Positions 55,589-64,000 of a stretch of DNA of 64,000 nt are shown one piece after another (the stretch's first letter is position 1; every line of letters starts with the position of its first letter). Where the stretch lies: positions 100,060,794 to 100,124,793 of the forward strand of contig JAIOJX010000032.1 in the NCBI GenBank assembly GCA_022376925.1, in the 5' to 3' direction. Position numbers and translations under genes: made by a program. This DNA is from Tragulus kanchil (taxonomy: Eukaryota > Chordata > Mammalia > Artiodactyla > Tragulidae). Under the pieces are notes generated by a model, which had not been told where the DNA came from, ran no database searches, and saw nothing but the letters and a program-made list of their open reading frames with translations.

Positions 55589-57757
55589 TGCTATTCCTTT
55601 ACGCCTCCCACCCTCTGTTCCTTCCCCACAATGTCCACTGTCCATGTCTGTCTTTCCGTCGCTTCATTGCGTGTGCCATCATCACCATGCTACTAGATTC
55701 CATATATATGTGTTAATATACTGTATTTGTCCTTCTCTTTCTGACTGACTTTTGATGATACGTTCTAGATCCAGCCACCTCATTAGGGCTGATTCTTCTG
55801 CATTTCTCTTTACAGCTATGTAGTATTCCATTGTATATATGTACTAGAGCTTTTGTATCCATTCGTTCATCGATGGGCATCTAGGTTGCTTCCATGTTCT
55901 AGCTATTGTATAGAGAACTGCAATGAACATTGGGGTACAGGTGCTTCTTTCAGATTTGATTTCATCAGGGTATAAGCCTAAGAGTGGGATTGCTGGGTTG
56001 TATGGTGCTTCTGTTTTGAGTTTTGTAAGAAATCTCCATCCTGTCTTCCATAGAAGCTGTATCAATTTACATTCCCATCAGCAATGCCAGAGTGTTCCCT
56101 TTTCTCTGCACCCTCTCCAGCATTTATTGTCTGTCAGTTTGTGGATGACGGCCATTCTGACAGGTGTGAGGTGATATCTCATTGTAGTTTTGATTTGCAT
56201 TTCTCTAATTATAAGTGAAGTTGAGCATCGTTTCATGTGCTTTTGGGCCATCTGTATGTTGTCTTTGGAGAGGTGTCTGTTTAGGTCCTTTTCCCATTTT
56301 TTGATTGGGTTGTTCATTTTTCCAGTGCTGAGTTGTCTGAGTTGCTTGTAGATTTTGGAGATTAATTCTTTGTCTGTTGTTTCATTTGCTATGATTTTCT
56401 CCCATTCTCTGGGGTGTCTGTTCAGCTTTTTTGTGATTTCTTTTGCTGTACAAAAGCTTTTAAGTTTCATTAGGTCCCACATGTTTATTTGTCTTTTTAG
56501 TTCTGCTATTCTAGTAGGTGGGTCAGAGAAGATCTTGCTTTGATTGCTGTCCTTGAGGGTTTTGCCTATATTCTCCTCTAAGAGTTTGATGGTTTCTGGC
56601 CTTACACTTAAGTCTTTAATCCATTTTGAGTTGATCTTTGTGCATGGTGTCAGGGAATGTTCCAACTTTTTGTGCTATTCCTTTACGCCTCCCACCCTCT
56701 GTTCCTTCCCCACAATGTCCACTGTCCATGTCTGTCTTTCCGTTGCTTCATTGCGTGTGCCATCATCACCATCCTACTAGATTCCATATATATGTGTTAA
56801 TATACTGTATTTGTCCTTCTCTTTCTGACTGACTTTTGATGATACGTTCTAGATCCAGCCACCTCATTAGGGCTGATTCTTCTGCATTTCTCTTTACAGC
56901 TATGTAGTATTCCATTGTATATATGTACTAGAGCTTTTGTATCCATTCGTTCATCGATGGGCATCTAGGTTGCTTCCATGTTCTAGCTATTGTATAGAGA
57001 ACTGCAATGAACATTGGGGTACAGGTGCTTCTTTCAGATTTGATTTCATCAGGGTATAAGCCTAAGAGTGGGATTGCTGGGTTGTATGGTGCTTCTGTTT
57101 TGAGTTTTGTAAGAAATCTCCATCCTGTCTTCCATAGAAGCTGTATCAATTTACATTCCCATCAGCAATGCCAGAGTGTTCCCTTTCTCTGCACCCTCTC
57201 CAGCATTTATTGTCTGTCAGTTTGTGGATGACGGCCATTCTGACAGGTGTGAGGTGATATCTCATTGTAGTTTTGATTTGCATTTCTCTAATTATAAGTG
57301 AAGTTGAGCATCGTTTCATGTGCTTTTGGGCCATCTGTATGTTGTCTTTGGAGAGGTGTCTGTTTAGGTCCTTTTCCCATTTTTTGATTGGGTTGTTCAT
57401 TTTTCCAGTGCTGAGTTGTCTGAGTTGCTTGTAGATTTTGGAGATTAATTCTTTGTCTGTTGTTTCATTTGCTATGATTTTCTCCCATTCTCTGGGGTGT
57501 CTGTTCAGCTTTTTTGTGATTTCTTTTGCTGTACAAAAGCTTTTAAGTTTCATTAGGTCCCACATGTTTATTTGTCTTTTTAGTTCTGCTATTCTAGTAG
57601 GTGGGTCAGAGAAGATCTTGCTTTGATTGCTGTCCTTGAGGGTTTTGCCTATATTCTCCTCTAAGAGTTTGATGGTTTCTGGCCTTACACTTAAGTCTTT
57701 AATCCATTTTGAGTTGATCTTTGTGCATGGTGTCAGGGAATGTTCCAACTTCATTTT
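55589..57757 (+). repeat. Direct duplication N (period 1084), inside L1
   Basis: Copy 1 spans about 55589-56672 and copy 2 about 56673-57757. Differences include c/t ('ttccgtcgcttc' versus 'ttccgttgcttc'), g/c ('accatgctac' versus 'accatcctac') and one lost T ('gttcccttttctctg' versus 'gttccctttctctg'). The natural continuation ('aacttcatttttttttgcat') follows copy 2 only. Confidence 0.97.
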
Positions 57758-58230
57758 TTTTTGCATGTAGCTGTCCAATTTTCCCAGCACCATTTGTTGA
57801 AGAGGCTGTCTTTGTCCCATTTTATATGTTCTCCTCCTTTGTCAAAAATAAGGTACCCATAGGTGTGTGGGTTTATCTCTGGGTTCTCTGTCTTGTTCCA
57901 TTGGTCTATATTTCTGTTTTTGTGCCAGTACCATACTGTCTTGATAACTGTTGCTTTGTAGTAGAGTCTGAAGTTAGGGAGGCTGATCCCTCCAGCTCCA
58001 TTCTTCTTCCTCAGGATTGCTTTGGCTATTCGAGGTCTTTTGTGTTTCCATATGAACTGTGTTATTCTTTGGTCTAGTTCTGTGAAGAATGTCATTGGTA
58101 GTTTGATAGGGATCACATTGAATCTATAGATGACATTTGGTAGTATGGTCATTTTCACAATATTGATTCTTCTGACCCAGGAACATGGAATATCTCTCCA
58201 TCTGTTTAAGTCTTCTTTAATTTCTCTCAT
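55844..58230 (-). pseudogene. L1 ORF2 C-terminal region, broken and partly doubled
   Basis: Minus-strand frames encode recognisable L1 ORF2 text downstream of the reverse transcriptase core: '[20 protein letters not shown]' at about 58140-58175, '[20 protein letters not shown]' within 57146-57820, and the Cys-containing end '[18 protein letters not shown]' at about 56960. The frame breaks near 57.8 kb and again near 57.15 kb. Because of duplication N the segments at 55844-56665 repeat those at 56928-57750. There is no endonuclease domain or catalytic reverse transcriptase motif in the window, so it cannot be active. Confidence 0.9.
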
Positions 58231-58264
58231 TAGTGTCTTGTAGTTTTCTGTGTTGAAGGGTCTT

Positions 58265-59464
58265 CTTAATCATCATAATCACAAGAAGACCTGGGCTGAT
58301 AAATATTTAGGTATATATGTTACATATTATCCTTCCAATGGGTTGCTGGGACTTCACTGTTTCGACTAAGGTCTCACTGACCTTGTAATGGTTGTTGGTG
58401 AATATACCACTCTACCTTTCTTCTAAATTGCCCCATCCTGGTGACTGGGAGTGTGAGCCCAGCGTTTATTGTATCTGACAACTCTCAGCCCTTGTGAATC
58501 AGCTTCTATGGGCTCTACCTCCACACTCATATTCACGTCTGTAGTTTCTCTTTTTTCTTAGTTTGCAGAGGAGGGCTTGCCACTCACCTGACAGCAGCAG
58601 GTTTAAAATAAGTGTCAGAATAGGAGTAGCAAAAACAAAGACAAAAAAAAAGCATAGGATCAGAAGCCAGCAGCTGCATTGCTGCGATGCGCAGAGTTGC
58701 TGGAGAAAGGCGGTGAAAAGACAGGGTGGAGCAGGAGCAGGGCAACCCAGAGAGGGAGCCCAGCTTGGTGTTGGCCCTTGGTTTTTCCTTTCAGTCTCAG
58801 AGGTGGGTGCCAGTCTCCTTTGTGGTTTTTTTCCTACTCAATTTTATTTTTAAAACAGTTCCCTTTTCTCCAGACAACCCACACAATTAAGTTGGTAACA
58901 AACCATGCTGTGAACACCTTCCAGGAGACAAAGGAAGGCTACTGCAAGTCCTCGGAGGCATCAGCCGCCTGCAGAATGTTTGACTGGACATGGTCGTGGT
59001 AATGATAGCCCTGTTCTAAAAAATTTATATTGCTTCTACTGTCTTTCCAAAGAAACTGCACTCTACTGTCAAATTAGTTTCCACTGCTTCTGGGGGAGTT
59101 GCTGACAGTGAAATCCAGGACTTAAAAAATCTCCATCTCTTGAATGCCAAGCCTTTTGAAATGTCCCTGCTTTCATGGCGCCTAATAAATGTCAGCTCAC
59201 ATGTTGCTCATCAGATGGGCGCCATCTGGTGTATTGGAAAGAGATTTTGTTTGGGAACAGCAGAGAAACAGGCCTTTACTAGCTGTTTGACTTCTGGGCC
59301 TGAGTTTCCTCTCTAAAACTGGGGAAGTGTGTTGAGACTATCTCTAAGGTACATTTCGTCGGTTAGAGCTCAAGAAACATATTAAGGAGGGAAGGAAGCT
59401 TCATGAGGGGCGACCATCTGTCTTGTTCATTTTGTATTCCCATTGCCTGGCATGGCGACCAGCA
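58265..59464. other. Intergenic sequence with MIR and L2 scraps
   Basis: About 59285-59345 resembles a MIR ('gggcctgagtttcctctcta') and about 59415-59530 an L2 3' end ('cattgcctggcatggcgacc', then 'gtggaataaacgactgactg'). Plus-strand frames of about 100 codons at 58.56-59.0 kb overlap each other and match nothing I recognise. Confidence 0.5.
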
Positions 59465-61624
59465 GGTAGCGGTTGTAGAATCAATATTTGTGGAATAAAC
59501 GACTGACTGACTGGATGGGTGAATAAACTAATGAAGAAATCACGACAAATATTATTATCTTTTATGCTCATTTTAACGGGTTTGTGGGGGAAAAAAGAAC
59601 AGAAAAAGGAAAATGGCAGCTGATATATGATATAGTGCCTTTGACAAGTACATTAGCTGTGATGGTGTGGGAGTGATAATAGATTTGTTACTCTTGGGTC
59701 ATCAAACCCCTTTACAGTTAGCCTTATTATTGGTATTGGGTGTTGCATAAAAACTTGGGGTGTTGATCAGCCTGTGAATTACATGTGCATATGGGGTATG
59801 CTTGGCAGTGACCACCAAGGGTGGTAAGAGAACTCAGAATTCAGAGGCTTCCCTTAGACCTCGGGTTAACTATGGCTTCCCTTAGATCTCAGTTTAAGTT
59901 GCTAGGGGGCTTCCCAGCTGGCACAGTGCTAAAAAATTTACCTGTCAATGCAGAAGATGCAAGAGACGAGGGGTTTGATCCTTGTGTTGAAAAGGTCCCT
60001 GGAGGAGGAAGTGGCAACTCTCCAGTATTCTTGCCTGAGGAATCTCATAAGACAGAGGAGCCTGGCAGGCTGTAGCCTATGGGGTTACAAGGAGTTGGAC
60101 ACGACTGAGCGACTAACACTTTTAAGCTGCTAAGAGCCAAAATCTAGGGAAGTCAGACAAAATAGAGAAACTCTACAGGTTAGGGGAGATGGTGTCCAGA
60201 CCCACTGAGTGAGAAACTCAGGAGAAACAGTCAAGGAATAGGGAGCTTGATACCTGATATCAGAGTGAAGGTTGGATGAGTCACAAACAAATGCTTCATT
60301 CTAGGATCCCACATGTGAGGGTCTTCATCCTAAAACTTTCAGTTTGCCTCCATTTTTTTTCCCAAAAAGAGTTTGTTCTTGAAGGTGGGTGATCTAGATG
60401 GATAGCGAGAGTAAGTTTTAGAATGAGACTGAAGTGAATTTGAGAGCTGGTGCCATCATTTAGTACTTTCATATTCTGGAATAGATTCTTTCTTTGAATC
60501 CTGATTTTTCTGTCTTTAGTATGTAGTTAAGAACAGTGCCTAGGGTAGCGGTTGTAGAATCAATATTTGTGGAATAAACGACTGACTGACTGGATGGGTG
60601 AATAAACTAATGAAGAAATCACGACAAATATTATTATCTTTTATGCTCATTTTAACGGGTTTGTGGGGGAAAAAAGAACAGAAAAAGGAAAATGGCAGCT
60701 GATATATGATATAGTGCCTTTGACAAGTACATTAGCTGTGATGGTGTGGGAGTGATAATAGATTTGTTACTCTTGGGTCATCAAACCCCTTTACAGTTAG
60801 CCTTATTATTGGTATTGGGTGTTGCATAAAAACTTGGGGTGTTGATCAGCCTGTGAATTACATGTGCATATGGGGTATGCTTGGCAGTGACCACCAAGGG
60901 TGGTAAGAGAACTCAGAATTCAGAGGCTTCCCTTAGACCTCGGGTTAACTATGGCTTCCCTTAGATCTCAGTTTAAGTTGCTAGGGGGCTTCCCAGCTGG
61001 CACAGTGCTAAAAAATTTACCTGTCAATGCAGAAGATGCAAGAGACGAGGGGTTTGATCCTTGTGTTGAAAAGGTCCCCTGGAGGAGGAAGTGGCAACTC
61101 TCTCCAGTATTCTTGCCTGAGAAATTCATAAGACAGAGGAGCCTGGCAGGCTGTAGCCTATGGGGTTACAAGGAGTTGGACACGACTGAGCGACTAACAC
61201 TTTTAAGCTGCTAAGAGCCAAAATCTAGGGAAGTCAGACAAAATAGAGAAACTCTACAGGTTAGGGGAGATGGTGTCCAGACCCACTGAGTGAGAAACTC
61301 AGGAGAAACAGTCAAGGAATAGGGAGCTTGATACCTGATATCAGAGTGAAGGTTGGATGAGTCACAAACAAATGCTTCATTCTAGGATCCCACATGTGAG
61401 GGTCTTCATTCTAAAACTTTCAGTTTGCCTCCATTTTTTTTCCCAAAAAGAGTTTGTTCTTGAAGGTGGGTGATCTAGATGGATAGCGAGAGTAAGTTTT
61501 AGAATGAGACTGAAGTGAATTTGAGAGCTGGTGCCATCATTTAGTACTTTCATATTCTGGAATAGATTCTTTCTTTGAATCCTGATTTTTCTGTCTTTAG
61601 TATGTAGTTAAGAACAGTGCCTAC
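59465..61624 (+). repeat. Direct duplication O (period 1079)
   Basis: Copy 1 spans about 59465-60543 and copy 2 about 60544-61624. Differences include one C in a run ('aaggtccctgg' versus 'aaggtcccctgg') and small indels in the Bov-tA ('gcctgaggaatctcataaga' versus 'gcctgagaaattcataagac'). The natural continuation ('gtgcctacttctcggtgttg') follows copy 2. Confidence 0.97.
59893..60132 (+). mobile_element. Bov-tA SINE with target-site duplication (duplicate at 60972-61212)
   Basis: 'gggggcttcccagctggcac', 'agtattcttgcctgagga', 'agaggagcctggcaggctgt' and 'ttggacacgactgagcgact'. Target-site duplication 'tttaagttgcta' (59893-59904) and 'tttaagctgcta' (60121-60132). Duplication O carries a second copy with the same flanks. 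Confidence 0.93.
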
Positions 61625-61720
61625 TTCTCGGTGTTGCTATGAGGACTGGATCAGGTGACAGGCGTGCAAAGCACTGGCTCTGTGTCTGGCATGTGGCAAG
61701 TTATCAGGAAATACTTGTTT
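61600..61720 (+). mobile_element. MIR-like remnant (duplicate at about 62802-62922)
   Basis: 'cggtgttgctatgaggactg', 'gcgtgcaaagcactggctct' and 'tggcatgtggcaagttatca' match the 3' half of MIR on the plus strand. Confidence 0.65.
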
Positions 61721-61744
61721 TATTTTTCTCATTCCTAGTCAGTC

Positions 61745-61880
61745 ATTGATTATTCACTGAGCACCCAGAGTTTGGTAGGCACTGTGCCTGATTCAGGTGA
61801 TAGAGACATGAAAGAGATGTCCACTCTCCCCTGAAGCTCACGGCTGAGTGGAAGGAGCAGTAAAAACAGGAAAGGACAAC
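61745..61880 (-). mobile_element. L2-like fragment (minus; duplicate at about 62947-63082)
   Basis: 'attcactgagcacccagagt', 'ggtaggcactgtgcctgatt' and 'gatagagacatgaaagagat' are reversed L2 3' phrases. Confidence 0.65.
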
Positions 61881-61922
61881 ATAAAATAGTATGGTGGTAT
61901 CTGAAATATACTGGAAATTTAT

Positions 61923-61942
61923 ACACACACACACACACACAC
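61923..61942. repeat. AC dinucleotide microsatellite (second copy 63125-63146)
   Basis: Ten AC units here and eleven in the duplicate copy. A one-unit difference is what two alleles, or slippage, would give. Confidence 0.9.
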
Positions 61943-62274
61943 ATATATAGTATGAACTGGGGGTATCAAAAAAAAGAAATGCTCAGTTCTGTCTTGGGGA
62001 GTCAGATAAGCTCCCCAGATAGGCTTATCCATTTCACTCTAGCTCAGCTATTTTGAAGATACCTGTCAAGATCCCCAGTTTGGGGAAAGAAAATATTCTC
62101 TTATATTTTGAACGTTGTTTTTAAAGGTTTTCATTCAACATTTGAGTGGTAGGAACCAGGAGCACTTGATTGATGGTCCGTTGAAAATAGCAAGGTCTCA
62201 CCTGTGTCGATTATGTGTGGCAAGTGATAATAATAATAGTTAATATGTGTGGCAACTAAGACTATGACTAATAA

Positions 62275-62530
62275 TTACTAATTCATCTTTATGTGACAAG
62301 TGTTTTTCTAAGCCCTCTCATTCATCATATCAATTAATTCTTCTCAGATTCCCATAATATCCATTTTATTATTCCATAACACTTTCATTATCCCCATTTT
62401 ACAAAGGAGGAAAGTGGAGCTTACAGAAGTCAGGTGATTTCTCCAAGGGCACCTGTTAATCATTTACAGAGTTGTTTGTGACTTGAACCCATTTTTGTCT
62501 GGCTTCAGAGCTCATGCTCTACAAGAGAAC
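62275..62530 (-). mobile_element. MIR (minus; duplicate at about 63476-63731)
   Basis: 'tttcattatccccattttac', 'aaaggaggaaagtggagctt', 'ctccaagggcacctgttaat' and 'gacttgaacccatttttgtc' are the reversed MIR core and tail. Confidence 0.8.
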
Positions 62531-64000
62531 AGGCTGCCACCAGAAATCTGTTTATTTAGAAAAGAGAAATAGCATGGCTGAGTTTAACTTCAGTTCCACA
62601 TTAGGATATTGGAAATGATGTTTCTACATAATCATTTAACTGTAATGATCCTATTTCCTTATCAGGATGGCATTCTTTTTGAAGATCTGATGAGTAAGTT
62701 TTAGAATGAGACTGAAGTGAATTTGAGAGCTGGTGCCATCATTTAGTACTTTCATATTCTGGAATAGATTCTTTCTTTGAATCCTGATTTTTCTGTCTTT
62801 AGTATGTAGTTAAGAACAGTGCCTACTTCTCGGTGTTGCTATGAGGACTGGATCAGGTGACAGGCGTGCAAAGCACTGGCTCTGTGTCTGGCATGTGGCA
62901 AGTTATCAGGAAATACTTGTTTTATTTTTCTCATTCCTAGTCAGTCATTGATTATTCACTGAGCACCCAGAGTTTGGTAGGCACTGTGCCTGATTCAGGT
63001 GATAGAGACATGAAAGAGATGTCCACTCTCCCCTGAAGCTCACGGCTGAGTGGAAGGAGCAGTAAAAACAGGAAAGGACAACATAAAATAGTATGGTGGT
63101 ATCTGAAATATACTGGAAATTTATACACACACACACACACACACACATATATAGTATGAACTGGGGGTATCAAAAAAAAGAAATGCTCAGTTCTGTCTTG
63201 GGGAGTCAGATAAGCTCCCCAGATAGGCTTATCCATTTCACTCTAGCTCAGCTATTTTGAAGATACCTGTCAAGATCCCCAGTTTGGGGAAAGAAAATAT
63301 TCTCTTATATTTTGAACGTTGTTTTAAAGGTTTTCATTCAACATTTGAGTGGTAGGAACCAGGAGCACTTGATTGATGGTCCGTTGAAAATAGCAAGGTC
63401 TCACCTGTGTCGATTATGTGTGGCAAGTGATAATAATAATAGTTAATATGTGTGGCAACTAAGACTATGACTAATAATTACTAATTCATCTTTATGTGAC
63501 AAGTGTTTTTCTAAGCCCTCTCATTCATCATATCAATTAATTCTTCTCAGATTCCCATAATATCCATTTTATTATTCCATAACACTTTCATTATCCCCAT
63601 TTTACAAAGGAGGAAAGTGGAGCTTACAGAAGTCAGGTGATTTCTCCAAGGGCACCTGTTAATCATTTACAGAGTTGTTTGTGACTTGAACCCATTTTTG
63701 TCTGGCTTCAGAGCTCATGCTCTACAAGAGAACAGGCTGCCACCAGAAATCTGTTTATTTAGAAAAGAGAAATAGCATGGCTGAGTTTAACTTCAGTTCC
63801 ACATTAGGATATTGAAAATGATGTTTCTACATAATCATTTAACTGTAATGATCCTATTTCCTTATCAGGATGGCATTCTTTTTGAAGATCTGATGAGTAC
63901 ATTTGATATCTTTGTTGTCATTTAATTCACTTAACAACTGGAGCAGCTGTTTTACTTTTTTTTTTCTGAAGGAGTGGTAGTTGTCATCTTTGGGGGAAAT

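Larger units (their letters stand above)
55381..58264 (-). mobile_element. Younger 5'-truncated L1, lengthened by duplication N
   Basis: Read on the minus strand it runs from mid/late ORF2 at about 58255 to the 3' UTR and a T-run (A-tail) at about 55386. Flanking 'aagggtctt' at 55381-55389 and 58256-58264 fits a short target-site duplication. The apparent length is about 2.88 kb, but 1084 bases are the extra copy from duplication N, so the true insertion is probably about 1.8 kb. Confidence 0.85.
61490..63898 (+). repeat. Direct duplication P (period 1202)
   Basis: Copy 1 spans 61490-62691 and copy 2 62692-63898, with 'gagta' microhomology. Differences: (AC)10 at 61923-61942 versus (AC)11 at 63125-63146, one T fewer in 'gttgtttttaaagg'/'gttgttttaaagg', and g/a in 'ggatattgg-aatg'. 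About 135 bases at its start exist three times through overlap with O. Confidence 0.97.

Noticed and set aside
9478..63898. The duplications as a CRISPR array, satellite or programmed repeat system
   Set aside because: Units are about 1.1 kb, occur twice (rarely three times), and share no sequence with one another. There is no short constant repeat, spacer pattern or associated enzyme gene.
9478..63898. Microhomology-driven tandem duplication as the cause of the chain
   Set aside because: Some junctions do show 2-5 bp of microhomology ('gagta', 'aaag', 'agaa'), but several have filler or damaged bases. Sixteen near-equal lengths in series are not expected from that process, so an assembly cause is preferred, not proved.

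Overview
The window is non-coding nuclear DNA from a ruminant, very probably a pecoran such as cattle, sheep, goat, antelope or deer. This rests on many tRNA-derived Bov-tA/BovA SINEs, a BovB LINE 3' end, CHR-type tRNA SINEs, ruminant L1 3' ends, and older mammalian MIR, L2 and MLT1 remnants. I found no convincing host protein-coding exon, rRNA gene, functional tRNA gene or CRISPR array. Open frames are short, lie in repeats, or show no recognisable family.

The dominant structure is a chain of sixteen head-to-tail direct duplications of about 1.08-1.20 kb. They occur between 9.5 and 49.4 kb and again between 55.6 and 63.9 kb. Each duplicates a different single-copy sequence. Successive junctions lie near 10643, 12689, 17119, 21016, 22811, 25614, 28738, 32048, 37253, 41879, 43832, 45782, 48308, 56673, 60544 and 62692. 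Summing the periods gives about 18 kb of redundant sequence, so the true locus is probably near 46 kb. The near-constant length, the staircase order (each block restarts about 1.1 kb back), degenerate bases at several junctions, homopolymer indels and sparse, mostly transition substitutions all fit unmerged overlapping contig or haplotype ends. A biological repeat family is much less likely, but the sequence alone cannot exclude it.

Region by region: 1-9.5 kb is unduplicated and holds an L1 3' end, CHR and Bov-tA SINEs, MIR pieces and an MLT1 LTR with a SINE inside it. From 9.5 to 14 kb are duplications A and B. From 15.9 to 18.5 kb is an endogenous retrovirus fragment with an open frame next to or inside U3, a tandem 21-bp repeat, a TATA box, a splice-donor-like site and a polyadenylation signal, interrupted by a SINE; duplication C doubles most of it. 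From 19.9 to 33.1 kb are duplications D-H in L2, MIR, MLT1 and Bov-tA background. Around 35.7-38.4 kb an older LTR is split by an L1 3' end and doubled by duplication I. Duplications J-M fill 40.7-49.4 kb. From 49.4 to 55.4 kb is unduplicated MIR, BovB, MLT1, SINE and old L1 sequence. From 55.4 to 58.3 kb is a 5'-truncated younger L1 inserted beside an older L1 and lengthened by duplication N. Duplications O and P finish the window.

No genes work together here. The content is layered retrotransposon history plus a probable assembly defect. The most biologically interesting object is the retroviral U3-linked open frame near 16 kb. The most important observation for any user is the chain of duplications.
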